A stretch of 30,352 nt of DNA from Tetmemena sp. SeJ-2015 (Eukaryota > Ciliophora > Spirotrichea > Sporadotrichida > Oxytrichidae), in contig JAJKFJ010023923.1 of NCBI GenBank assembly GCA_027382625.1, positions 1 to 30,352 on the forward strand, given 5' to 3'. Below, piece by piece: positions 1 to 9,868 of the stretch; position 1 is the first letter of the stretch; the number at the start of each line of letters is the position of its first letter. The notes beneath the pieces were generated by a model. That model searched no databases. It saw nothing but the letters and a program-made list of their open reading frames with translations, and had not been told where the DNA came from. Both the position numbers and the translations under genes were made by a program.

Positions 1-353
1 TGAGATTGAGCATCTTTAAATGCTGTTAATCTATCTTACTGAGCTTCCTATACTGAGCAACTGTCAAATTTTAGTAAGCTTTGAATTCATTTTCAAGTGA
101 CTAGTCTTGACTAGTGATCTTATTTATATATAAGTGTAATAAAGATATTTAGGATATTATTTCCATCCTGCTTGTTGTTCCCTTTTTGGTTGTTGAAGAT
201 CTGATCTAGTAAGTAGAGTTGTGACTTGACATTAGAGTCAAACGACTTCGTGGATAGAGACTGCTATCGCTTCTATTCGTCTTCTTTGATCTCAGCTAAG
301 TCAATCATCCTGAAAGGGGGGAAAGGCTTAGTGCTGGGCAGCAACCGTTTCAT
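1..353 (-). CDS. Hypothetical protein, 5' part, interrupted by one IES; runs off left edge
   Basis: The reading frame starts at the ATG at 353-351 with MKRLLPSTKPFPPFRMIDLA, followed by a basic, Gln/Asn-rich stretch in which two TAG codons read as Gln. Near position 162 the frame runs into AT-rich sequence and a TGA. If one copy of the repeat ATTT (89-92 and 159-162 on the plus strand) and the 66 bases between are removed, the frame continues as DGNEFKAYQNLTVAQYRKL and then reads to the window edge without a stop. The 3' end lies outside. I recognise no domain. The start is chosen because it is the first ATG after a short spacer and is followed at once by coding-like sequence. It faces the gene starting at 486 across 132 bp, as in two-gene nanochromosomes with a shared upstream region. 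Confidence 0.6.
89..162. other. IES, pointer ATTT
   Basis: Direct repeat ATTT at 89-92 and 159-162. Removing 70 bp (one repeat plus the internal part) joins two frames of the minus-strand gene in phase and drops an in-frame TGA. Confidence 0.65.
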
Positions 354-485
354 AGCTTGAGGACTGTTTTCTCTCTCCTAGGAATTGGAAGAGCTAAACT
401 TAATCTAATGAAGAAAAAAAGTAATTGATATAATGAATACGGAAAGGAGAGAGAGATTATAATAATTAGTTTTAGATTATATAAA
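354..485. promoter_or_regulatory. Divergent intergenic spacer
   Basis: 132 bp lie between the start codons of two head-to-head genes (353 minus, 486 plus). It contains purine-rich runs (aaagggggg-like near 313-323 and agaagaaaaaaag near 410) and must hold both transcription starts if these genes are expressed. I see no specific motif that I can name. Confidence 0.35.
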
Positions 486-1142
486 ATGGGTAGTTATTTC
501 TCCAGAACCAGAGGATGGTGGTATGTCGCCTTTTACGATGAATACGTGGGAAGACACATCAACACCTGCGCTGGCCTTTCAGTATTCTTTATGGTGCCCC
601 TCTACTTGTAAGTTCTCGTTCTGTAGCAGATCTTAAATCGAAGCTTTAAATTTTGAATGCCCTTTCATTGATTGAATCTGATTTGAAATGATTAGGTATG
701 GTCTGCACGTAAACAGATTAGCTGAGCAAAATTGCAACCACTTGCTCTACAATTGGCAATTCTTCGAAAAGAGAAATCGTCTCTGCCACAACATGATAAT
801 CTAATCCACACTTCTTTAACATCTTGAAATAATTAAGCAAGTTTAATGGAGCACTTCGAAGTGCACAAGGAGCAACTTGAAGACATTCTAATTGATGTTG
901 AGAAGAGAGGCCCCAAGGTGTTCTCTGAGCTTCCTCCCGAGCCCAAGAGAGATACTCGCATCACCATGAACGATTTGGCTCTCATTGATGAAATGAGTGG
1001 ACTCAACCTTTACATGGATAACTTCATGAGAACAAACAATCTATCTGAGACCCAGAGAGCAAGAATCGAAGCAAGATTAGTCAGATACAACGGCGACAAG
1101 CCTAAGGAGGTTGCTATTAACGAGCTCAAGATAATTAAATAG
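486..1142 (+). CDS. Small hypothetical protein with one probable membrane segment
   Basis: Exon 1 (486-607) encodes MGSYFSRTRGWWYVAFYDEY and a hydrophobic stretch (CAGLSVFFMVPLYLYGLHV) that could be one membrane segment. A GT-AG intron (608-695) follows. The frame then reaches RNRLCHN and needs one IES removed (pointer ATG at 793-795 and 846-848) to continue as MEHFEVHKEQLEDILIDVEK and on through a charged, helical tail to about 1140. The first TAG (1140-1142) should read as Gln in this organism, so the true stop is uncertain. The next in-frame TGA is near 1516, but that extension lies opposite a better minus-strand gene. The size and single hydrophobic segment would fit a small mitochondrial membrane-complex subunit, but that is a guess; I do not recognise the family. 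Confidence 0.6.
608..695 (+). other. Spliceosomal intron (GTAAGT...TTAG)
   Basis: 88 nt with a strong GTAAGT donor and an AG acceptor. Removal joins TT and G into a Leu codon and keeps the frame. No direct repeat at the ends explains it better as an IES. Confidence 0.75.
793..848. other. IES, pointer ATG
   Basis: ATG at 793-795 and 846-848. Removing 53 bp joins CHN to MEHFEV in frame. The internal part is AT-rich and has no GT-AG ends in the right phase. Confidence 0.65.
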
Positions 1143-1674
1143 ATTAACTATGGTATAATAGTTGAATTATAAGATGTTCATCCTCGGAGATTCTAGATGA
1201 AGTCAGTGAGATTCGCTGATAAGCAGCAGCTTGCTCTTAAAATTGGCTCTTCCTTTGAAAGAGAAAGAACGCCGGTCTTTAACATATTTCACAGGGATAG
1301 ATTTTTGTTAAAGAAGAGCAAGCTAGCTAATTATTTAACTTTGATAACAACTTTGAATATATTTGATTTGCATATGATCTTCCTCTTGATTTTAAGATCG
1401 CTAGTTTATCTCTGTTATAAGAATGATAATGAAATTTAACTTTAAATTAGTTGCCTCGGTGTTTGTAGTAGTCAATTAATTGATTAACTTTAGTGCCTAA
1501 GTGATTTGAAAATTTATTGACAAACTTGCTAGTCATATCTGTTCTGCTCTTGCAAATGGTATTACGAGATTTCATTTGCTTATTGGCCTTGTTATAATTC
1601 ATGACTGACTTTCTAGGAGGACTGCTAGATAAATGATTTGAGTTAGCGTTAGAGTAACTAGAGTTATGGTTCAT
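1126..1674 (-). CDS. Hypothetical basic protein with a CxxC motif, about 182 aa
   Basis: One uninterrupted frame from the ATG at 1674 to the TGA at 1128-1126. The N-terminal third is Ser/Asn-rich (MNHNSSYSNANSNHLSSSPP), the middle is basic, and the C-terminal part holds YPCEICQRP, a single CxxC pair that could be half of a zinc site. Several TAA/TAG codons fall at plausible Gln positions. The frame overlaps the 3' end of the plus-strand gene by a few bases and lies opposite a plus-strand frame at 1197-1439, which I reject as the weaker of the two. No family recognised. No IES is needed to read it, although a TAGAT repeat (1140-1144 and 1194-1198) could bound a 54-bp in-frame IES. Confidence 0.55.
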
Positions 1675-2796
1675 TTGTTGTTATTGCATTTAGAGTTTAT
1701 CTTGATGAGGATTAACAACGGTCGCTCTTCGCATTACTCTTAAATTAAATAGTGAATAAGTAGACTTTTAGAAGTAGGTCGTGATACTTTTGCAGATCTT
1801 TGACTATTAAGTTTCAATCCTCCTTAGTTCCTATTTTCAATGGGCAATTAATTAATTCTGTTCCCATTGGACACATCTAAGAAGCTAACCTTAGTCTGTT
1901 GGCTATTTATATAAATTGAAATGTTTTATTTGAAGTGATTTGAAGCTATTTTTATCATTGTTAAATGTCTAAACACTGATAACCTTGTTAGCATCGCTAT
2001 CTTGAATTGTTTCATTTTCTTCGAACTGCATAATTTTGATCTGATAGCCTGCACTGTTTCTTTCCCTTATTGAATAAATACTCATTATAGATTAGATGAG
2101 GATTAATTGCTTGCATGTCCTCCGATGAGGCAGAACAAGAGGAGTCCTCTCTGTCTCTCATTATTATTTTATTTTCTGATTAAGTGTTACTAATTCTATT
2201 GTTCTATATAAGCTTTACAATTATTATTGTTGAGAATTAAATTAAAATCAGTCAGTGGTTAAATTAATACAAGGAGAGTTGCATATTCGTGACTGTTGAA
2301 ATAGCTAAAAATCCCCAAGCTTCTTGCACAGCCAATCATAATTTATTATGATTTTATTCTTTAATCATCACAACAGCACTAAATAGCAAAGAGTTATGTC
2401 TTATGCACTCTTCAATATCATTTTCATTCATAAATATGTTGCTTATAACCTTTAACTAAGTTCTCCCATGCAACAGTTGCAAATACATTAAATTCTTATT
2501 ATCTTAGGCTTAATAGAATGGTATAATAACTATTCAAAAAGGAGACACATCAACTTTCACTCTTTAATTCCATTTTAGTTAACAATCTCACTCTTTTTTA
2601 TTAAAATATCAGCTATATTTAAATAATAGACAATATATATTTAATAAAGACGAGTGATAATTACAAAAAACTACATTTTCGCATCTCTATTTCAGTTTTA
2701 TTATGTTCCCACCCAATCATTAGTAAATGAGTAAGTGTTGCGGATTATTTGAATTCAAATTTAAATAGGCTTAATTAAAAATAAGTGGCTTCAAAT
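1675..2796. other. AT-rich spacer, no clear gene
   Basis: About 1.1 kb between the minus-strand start at 1674 and the plus-strand start at 2797. It is AT-rich with frequent TGA in all frames. The only coding-like piece is the short plus-strand frame starting at 2115, listed separately. Confidence 0.5.
2115..2162 (+). other. Short coding-like segment, possible orphan MDS or first exon
   Basis: ATG at 2115 opens MSSDEAEQEESSLSL, acidic and higher in GC than its surroundings, then runs into AT-rich sequence. It may be a first segment of an interrupted gene or a chance frame. I cannot join it to anything. Confidence 0.25.
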
Positions 2797-5153
2797 ATGA
2801 GAGCTAATTCTAAGAATGCAAAGCATCAGCCCAATCCTATGTAATCATGGAACCACAAACCTTAAAATGCTCCCTCAATAAATATTAATTTTTAATTATA
2901 AGTTGAATAAATGCATTCAAAAATTCAAAGGCCTCAAAATAAGAAGATTAAGGTAACAAAGGTGGAGCTTTTACAATAGGAATGAGCCGATAGAAGAACC
3001 AATAATAAGCTTCTTCTCGTCCAGGAGTACCGGTTGAGACTAATTCTAGAATGAATTATAAGTCTAGGTTTCCTATGTCTCGTCTACAGTAGCTCTCTCA
3101 GTAAGCAAACTAACAAAGCGTACCAGAGTAGCAATCTCAGGCTTAAAGGCCATTTTTACTTCGCAATGAATAACTTAAAGTAAGTTTATCAATAAATTAC
3201 TCAAGAATACTCATCACTCGGAATCCTGATTAATTTATCTTTAGGGAAAAAATCAACCAACCAATAATCAGACTGACAATGAAATTAACTCTGAATAATA
3301 GAGATGGCTTGCACCCACTCACAAGAAGCAGCTATCAAAATATGGTAATAAATCAGCAAAATAGTTTCTTCCTTCTCTTTTCAATATCAATATAACTATA
3401 ATTTAGATGAGTAAAATAAAAATAATTGGGATCACTTTATCTTTAAAAAAATGCTTAAATTACGTTAATTATGAATAAATTGCTTAAAATAGTTGATATA
3501 ATTATTTTGTGAGTTGAAGTCAGTGAGTTCAAGCGAGCATTTTGATTAGCGAGAGAGCATTAAAAAGAGAGGCGTAGGCTTTGAAGGGAAAAACGATAGA
3601 CAAGAAATATCAGATGTGTCAGAGCAAGGCCACAGGTTAATTCAGCAGATTACAAGCTCAATTCAAGCTGCAGCAGATAAGGAGGCGGCTCACCATCCAG
3701 ATTTTTGGACACAAAATGAGGATCACTTTCTTGTGCTCAAATAAGTTCTCTGGGAACCTTTGTAAGCAGAAATAAGATGTCCTTTTCTAAACCTATTTGT
3801 AGAAAAGATGATTCTGAGGACGAAACTGGTTAGCCAAAGTATATAGAGAGAAAGGATAGTAAAATGCAAGAGTTAAAGGAAAAACTGGCTTAACTCAAAG
3901 AAGATTTATAGCTTTAGAATCTGAGAAATCACGAAAATATTTATCTTTTGTTTCCATCTTTGAAATTGAGGGTCATTCTGATGTAATTGAACTGGAAAAT
4001 GAGATAGCTAACAGAGAAAGAACTTGGCTTTACTAAAAGAGATAAAAGAGGATGGAACTTGAGAAGAATACGAGGAAAATGTCACATGAATCTGATTATC
4101 AAGACTCGAGTGATGGCAGTGACAGCGTTTCTCAGTAAACCCACAGGGCTAAAGTCAATATCAATTAGCTGAATATTGCAGTGGCACACGGCGGATAGTA
4201 AAATCAGATTTATTTCTCAACCTTTTGGTAGATCTTTCGACAACTTTAATTTAATCTCTAATATATTAAATTCTAACAGAATTGAAATGGGAGTATTGGC
4301 TCAAAGAGAAAGAAGACGCTTCAATTAATGCAGAAGTCTAGGTTTGAAAATTCCACCTTCATATCCCAGAATACATCGGCTCACAATCATGCCCAAAGTT
4401 ATTTAGGAGGAATTAGTTCGCTACCCAAGTGCAATTTATGACGACTCAGATTATGAAGAAGATGAAGAAGTACTTGCTAAGTATTCAGGTAACAATCTTT
4501 TCAACTTAAAATAGCTTTATAGATCGACCAGTAGACTATATTCAAAAGAATAGTTAGCTGCATAGATAAAAATTGGAGGGAGGTGGAGAACCTTACCGTA
4601 TTTATAAAGCTAGAGAGAAAGCTGGCTAATTTAAGACTGATATGTTTGCACTTTTGGAGAGAGAGTCAGCTTCTCAATTCATGACTGACTATGGTCTCGC
4701 AAAAGGGATAACTAAGGAGAAGATAGATGGCACATATAGGAGAGATCCTAAATTGAATGATGGGGGCTTTATGCTCTCAGAGGGCAGCAAATATTTCGTA
4801 GAAACTCTCAAAAAGACCTTTGATAAACACGGGGAACGCCTTTTCACTTCTGATCTTAATTTTTAAGGGTCATATTTGTAAAGTGTAATCCAAGCTTTAA
4901 GGAAAAGATTTTGGAGAAACTTGGAGGCTAGCAAGTAATTCTTAAAGCCCATCCTGAAATCATAAGAGCCATGTACTCCGACGTTTAAGATATATCTGAG
5001 ATTCCAGAAGCTCTGAGAATTGATAACCTTTTTGAATAGGAGGAATAATATTCTGATCACCATCAACTTCATGAATATTATTTGGATTTTATTCTATTTT
5101 ACTTATTAAAGCAAATGCATTTTAATTCTTCTTAGAAATTAATAGATAATTGA
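2797..5153 (+). CDS. Hypothetical Gln-rich, coiled-coil-containing protein
   Basis: Starts MRANSKNAKHQPNPMQSWNH. The N-terminal 130 residues are Gln/Ser-rich and disordered. Two GT-AG introns follow (3180-3244 and 3345-3523). The middle has heptad-like charged segments (KMQELKEKLAQLKEDLQLQN at about 3860-3915 and IELENEIANRERTWLYQKRQ at about 3990-4040), typical of a coiled coil. An acidic linker (DDSDYEEDEE, about 4440-4470) precedes a more globular C-terminal part with RRDPKLNDGGFMLSEGSKYF and KEKILEKLGGQQVILKAHPE (about 4740-4980). The frame needs about eight one-base adjustments, nearly all at short homopolymers. TGA is reached at 5151-5153, but the last 25 codons are AT-rich, and the real end may be the segment at 5487-5789. 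Family not recognised. The next gene starts on the same strand at 5882. Confidence 0.55.
3180..3244 (+). other. Spliceosomal intron (GTAAGT...TTTAG)
   Basis: 65 nt. Donor GTAAGT directly after a Lys codon; acceptor TTTAG; the downstream frame (GKNQPTNNQTDNE) is in phase. Confidence 0.65.
3345..3523 (+). other. Probable intron (GTAATA...GTCAG)
   Basis: 179 nt, AT-rich with several TGA codons. Splicing joins TAT-G to TG-AGT and reads on as SSSEHFDQRESIKK. It could also hide an IES, which I cannot exclude. Confidence 0.5.
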
Positions 5154-5486
5154 GTTAAGAACCTATTTTAAAATGGATTATTAAATCAATTGCATCATAT
5201 AAAAAAGTATTTATTTCAAAAGGTTTTCTCCCTATATAATATATTTAGCAAAATAAAAAGACACATTTCAATAAAGGGTTTAATTATTTAGAAATAAGCT
5301 TCGCTCGAGTTTTAACTTTCTATTAATAATTTTACAAAGACACTTTGGCTCATTTTTTATTTTTATTTGAACAAGATAAAAATTAGTAGGGCCAATTTCA
5401 CTCTTGATTTGATTTGCTCGCATTTTAATGTTTCCCACATAGTTATTTAGCTAGAGTCATAAGTTAATTAATTCCACTACAATATT
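5154..5486. other. AT-rich segment between coding parts
   Basis: About 330 bp of AT-rich DNA with no convincing frame. It is either spacer or a long IES separating the gene at 2797 from the coding segment at 5487. I could not find a pointer pair that joins them in phase. Confidence 0.4.
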
Positions 5487-5789
5487 ATGGTGCAGAATTT
5501 AATAGAAAAGAGAAGGTTTTTAAAAAGAGTTAATAAAAGAGCCCACTTGTTTATATAATCAAACTCGACCCAGCAAAGATTATTTAAAGTTATAAGTTTC
5601 AATTGCAATTGGTCCTGGAGCGCCTCCACTTATGATTATCTACAATTATTTTGGAAATTTTTCACTTGAGAGTATTTCAGACGTAGTGGGTATGATTTTT
5701 AAGCTTCTGATAATTATTTTATTTGAGACCTTGCTTTGGATATATTCGAAAATGCTATTCTTGACTATCTTATAGAGGAAGTAATTTGA
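5487..5789 (+). CDS. C-terminal coding segment with one IES; end of previous gene or a small gene
   Basis: The frame from the ATG at 5487 is basic (MVQNLIEKRRFLKRVNKRAH). After a one-base step near 5600 it gives SIAIGPGAPPLMIIYNYFGN, then FSLESISD. Removing a 47-bp IES (pointer AGAC) continues it as LALDIFENAILDYLIEEVI and a TGA at 5787-5789. The last 25 residues form a clean amphipathic helix and are clearly coding. Whether 5487 is a real start or this is the last MDS of the gene at 2797 is open. The next gene begins 92 bp downstream on the same strand. No family recognised. Confidence 0.5.
5679..5729. other. IES, pointer AGAC
   Basis: AGAC at 5679-5682 and 5726-5729. Removing 47 bp joins FSLESISD to LALDIFENAI in frame. 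Confidence 0.75.
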
Positions 5790-5881
5790 TAAGAGATATC
5801 AGAATAATAATTAATATTGAAATTTATTAAGTTTTTAATAAGTGGGATTCCGGAATAAACTCAAACAATTCCAGTGCAATC

Positions 5882-8800
5882 ATGAGGACCACTCAGCCTT
5901 CCTAGTCTAAAACTTCCCTTTAAAGTTCTTAACCCCACTCTTAAAAAAAATTCTGACCTATAATAGGATGAAGTCCCTTCTATAAGTCCATTTGCAAAAA
6001 AGTCTCCTGCAATTATGGAATACGAAGAGCACTTGAACTTGAGGAAAAGCCTCTCAGTGAACAGAGAGACTTTTTAGCAGATTGAACAGATGATAAATGA
6101 GGAACCTATTTCACATGATAATCTAATCCTTTTTTAATTTTTCATCATTCTATTGCTTTTAAGTTTATTCAAAGAAATCAGTTAGAAAACCATTCATCTA
6201 ATATTGCATCAGAAGTGCAATAAAAAAAGGCCATCTCTTATGATAAAATATAATTAATTTCTATATCATAAATTTAATTTTAGCTAGATATAAATAAATA
6301 TAGCTCTTAACTGTTATTTTTCTTGATAAATAATTTCATGAATAATTATTTTAACTAATTATCAACAACACTAAAACACTTTTACTATTTTTTTGCAATT
6401 ATGACAAGAAATGGGGCAATGTTTCTCCTCGTGCATATGCGGAACAGCAGAGTTTAGCTGCCTAGTCAGCCAATTATTTATATGCATTTATCCTCCAATC
6501 GAGCAAATGAAATCTTAAGCAGCAGTGACTCCAGTGGCTAAACAAGGAATTTATATTTGAGAAACTTGCAAATGATCAGAGAAGAAAATGCTAGAGATCA
6601 TGCGCAGGTGGAATTGCAAAGCATCAGAGATAGAATTTAAGAAGAGGAGACTCATTTCGGCAATAAGAATCAGAACTTCCTATTCCATATAGCAAGAGAC
6701 ATCGGAGATCAACAGATTCAAGAGCTCTAAAACCTCATTCCAAGAAGGAAGCTTTATTAATTTGCATGTTGTTAGCTGAGCAGAAGAGAACAGACTAATC
6801 CCAATTTGTGGGGAGACCTTCCTAGTTCTGCCAAAAAGTCTGATGATTCTAAGCAAGATCCCGACATCACTCATCCTCTACTCTTAGCTAAGGAGAGACT
6901 GGCGAAGTAGAAGATCGTCCCTGAGAAAGCGAAGAAACCCTTTAGGAAGCCTAAAGATATAGTTAACATAGATGGCAAGCCATAAGTATGGGAAGCTTTC
7001 AAGACAACATTAATTTCATGCACTATATGTTTCAAGAGGGAATTCCTCACCTATGTTAGCAGGCAATCTAATAACTAGAGCGAGGAAATTAGTCACAAGG
7101 ATTTCATAATGAACTAAGGAGACAGAAGGCATGAGAAAATTCTTACTTGGACTAAAGAAAAAGGCTTCATTTCAGAAAATAGCGATGATGAGCAGACTGT
7201 TTTCAACAGAGACGTCTTATAAACTTATGATAAATTTTTTAAATAGAGAAATGAGGTTCTACAAGAGAGACATACAAACTCTGCATTAAAGTTCGGACCC
7301 ATTCCTCTTGAATAGGCCAATTCAACCCTTCGAAAGACTTATGCTAAAACTGGGTGGATCTCAACTTATAAAGTAGATAACGGGCAAAAGATTTGAAGTG
7401 GATTCTGAGGAGGCTTAATAAATCTATGGTTGGATAGATCCTAATCTGTCAGGTGGTGATCCTTTTAGATAAAACTATGGAGATTTCCTTTTGTGCAGCT
7501 CCAAAGAAGAGTGTCTCTCTATATACTAGAAGGAAAGATAGATGCAACTGAGAGTTATGCAGAATGAAGAAGACTCTGTGAATAGGTCGATATTTGCAAA
7601 TGAAATGCTCCAGTTGTACGATGTAATGAAAAAGATGCTCAGGAATTGGAATGCTAAAACTCATCAGGAAAGAGAGTTGAGAGATAGTCTCAGGAGCATG
7701 ATGCCCAGGAGTAGGAGATAGTATGAGGATAGTGTAAACTTTGAAGGATTCTGGCGCTAGGAATAACACAGACAACAAGATATAGAGGAACAGAAAAGAA
7801 AAAGCATAAGTCCTAGTAAAAGAGAGAGGAGTGCTTTTGAAAGTGATAGCTTCTAATCTGAGGAGTTTAAAGTTGATCCAATAAGGCAGGATATCAAATC
7901 TGATACACACAAAAATATTTAAGAAAGGGTTAAATATTTTATAAAAAGTTGGTAAAATCATTTTTATAATTTACATATAAGTGTAAGTTTAATTATAAGC
8001 ATTATTCTTTTAAAAGATCTATTGCAAGTTTTATATAATCTACTAAAAGTGTTATTTTTTAATAAAGTTTTATTTATTAAATTGAATTCGTAAAGTTTTT
8101 TAATTTAAATTATTTTAAGTTCTTTTTCTTTAACTCGTGCTTAAATTGTATTTATTATATAATGAGCACATCCAGCAAACTTTTGGAATAGATAATCGAA
8201 TTCAAATAGCTGATGAAAACCAAAAAGAATAGTTTGAAGGGGAAGAGGAGCCTTAGATATTTGGGTTTGAAAATTAAGCTGCATTTGAGTAATAAGAGGA
8301 TAATTATGGAGAGTAGGCCAGCTTTGCAGAATATATTGAAATAGGACAAGAAGAAAATAAATAGCAACTACTCGAAGAGAACAAAGTACCAGAAGAGGAT
8401 AATCAAAATGATTTTAAAATAAATTTGCAATCCATATTCTTTTATTAAACCACTTTTAAACATGATTTTAACTCTGGTTTAATTAATTTAATCTTATAAA
8501 ATGATATTTACATATAAATAATATTATGAGGTGTTTCAAGCAAGCAAATAAAGTAATAAAAGTCTTGCAAATGATAGAAGAGCCTAGAAAACTCCTCAAA
8601 AGCAATAGATTATTCAGTTTGAGGCTCCTAAATTTTTCATTCCCGAACTGGATGGAGACGATTACAAAAGGCTCAAAAGAAGACTTGTGGAGTGTTCATA
8701 AACAATTTTATTGGTTACTTCTTATTGATTGATTTGTGGAATTCTAAGAAGCCAAACTAGTGGATGATTCAAGAGAAGTGGCTTCTATAATTCTAGAGTC

Positions 8801-9760
8801 AAGAAAGATCAGTCCAGAGGATGTTGAAAGGTACATAGTTCCTCAACTAGAGAAGATTATAGAAAATTCTAATGGCAGATTCAGTGGGTTCTTTATTTGG
8901 CCGCAATACTTGAAAGACGGCTATGACAAAATCTATCCAATGGGTAGAAGGTATCCCAAGAGGCTCAGATTGTATAGAAGCAAGCCTGAGGATTTGTGCG
9001 TAGTCTTGTAAACTTAGACCTATTAGAAATAAGTTTGTCTAATTTCCTGATAGTTTGGGGAATAAACCTTGGATACCTGATAGCCACTACTCCTTATCTT
9101 TTTAGAGAAACTACTGCCAGACAAGGCATACCTCTTTAGAACTAGAACACACTGGCAAAGCTTTCACCAGTGAGGGATGAATATGTGCTTAGGAATAATC
9201 AGGGACCCAACCAGATTAAAGCAAGAGAAAATAAGGCAAGAGCATAGGTAACTATGGGCGGCAATAAGAGAGGTCAACCTCAAAAGAAAAGGAAGGCTGA
9301 GTAGGCAGATATAGACTATAATGAATATCCAGGAGGCCCCGAATGCTACGCTTTACCATTTCTCAAAGATGAGGATAACTTATAATACCTGTAAATATTT
9401 AGTAGAGCTTGATTTTAACTCTAAGCATATATATGAGAAGATATCTACTGAGGTCAAGAAAATAGCAAACAACAAGAACTAATATACAGTCAAAATTGAG
9501 CTTGAGCCTTATCATAGATTGGAATAGCAAGAGCCACAACCATCTAAATATAAATATGTAATTAGCTTAAACCAGTGCCAATCTTAATCAAAAATGAAAG
9601 AGGACTCAAACACGTCTTATCTTTGGATTACAAATTAGTCAGAGCGAAAGAACAAAAAAAGGATTTAGAGGAACAAATTAAATTAGGAAGTGGAACTTAA
9701 TGGAGTATAAAGAATGATAGCAATTAACCCTAAGTTATAATTTTCGTTTTTGATCTTTGA
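5882..9760 (+). CDS. Large hypothetical charged protein (about 1,050 aa), interrupted by four IESs
   Basis: Starts MRTTQPSQSKTSLQSSQPHS (Ser/Gln-rich) and ends at the TGA at 9758-9760 after SGTQWSIKNDSNQP and a short tail. Four IESs (pointers ATGA, CACA, ATGA, TTGTGGA) must be removed to link five segments. Every junction is in phase, for example EPISH-DKKWGN and LKRRLV-EFQEAK. Visible regions in order are: a disordered N-terminus; a charged helical block (IREENARDHAQVELQSIRDR, about 6565-6640); a block with a CxxC pair (SCTICFKREF, about 7020); an acidic Gln/Glu-rich stretch (about 8190-8400); a conserved-looking core (GRFSGFFIWPQYLKDGYDKI, about 8875-8935); a Lys-rich stretch that may be a nuclear signal (QPQKKRKAEQ, about 9276-9305); and a helical C-terminus. 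About eight one-base homopolymer steps are needed. I do not recognise the family. It is convergent with the next gene, with 108 bp between stops. Confidence 0.65.
6115..6404. other. IES, pointer ATGA, 286 bp
   Basis: ATGA at 6115-6118 and 6401-6404. Removal joins NEEPISH to DKKWGNVSPR in frame. The internal part is very AT-rich and has no gene. Confidence 0.7.
7908..8170. other. IES, pointer CACA, 259 bp
   Basis: CACA at 7908-7911 and 8167-8170. Removal joins IKSDTH to IQQTFGIDNR in frame and shows that the acidic segment at 8170-8410 belongs to the upstream gene. Confidence 0.7.
8408..8529. other. IES, pointer ATGA, 118 bp
   Basis: ATGA at 8408-8411 and 8526-8529. Removal joins EEDNQN to EVFQASKQSN in frame. 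The pointer is the same word as in the first IES of this gene. Confidence 0.7.
8685..8740. other. IES, pointer TTGTGGA, 49 bp
   Basis: The 7-bp repeat TTGTGGA at 8685-8691 and 8734-8740. Removal joins KRRLV to EFQEAKLVDD in frame and drops a TGA. Confidence 0.8.
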
Positions 9761-9868
9761 GAATCAGTTTATAATTTTTGGACGTTTATCTTATCTCTCC
9801 TTTAAGAGTGTTTCTCGAATAGAAATAATTTGATGTTTAAAATTTGAATATAATTATTTTATTTAGTT

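Noticed and set aside
1197..1439. Plus-strand 80-codon frame
   Set aside because: It is opposite a minus-strand frame with a convincing start and composition; it is in phase with the upstream gene only because TAG is not a stop here, and it turns AT-rich.
7449..7961. Minus-strand 170-codon frame rich in Leu/Phe/Ile
   Set aside because: It is the antisense shadow of the well-supported large plus-strand gene, whose codons and IES junctions explain this stretch.
8155..8367. Minus-strand hydrophobic frame and a basic plus-strand frame from an ATG at 8161
   Set aside because: The acidic Gln/Glu-rich plus-strand frame joins the upstream gene precisely through the CACA pointer, so these are shadows.
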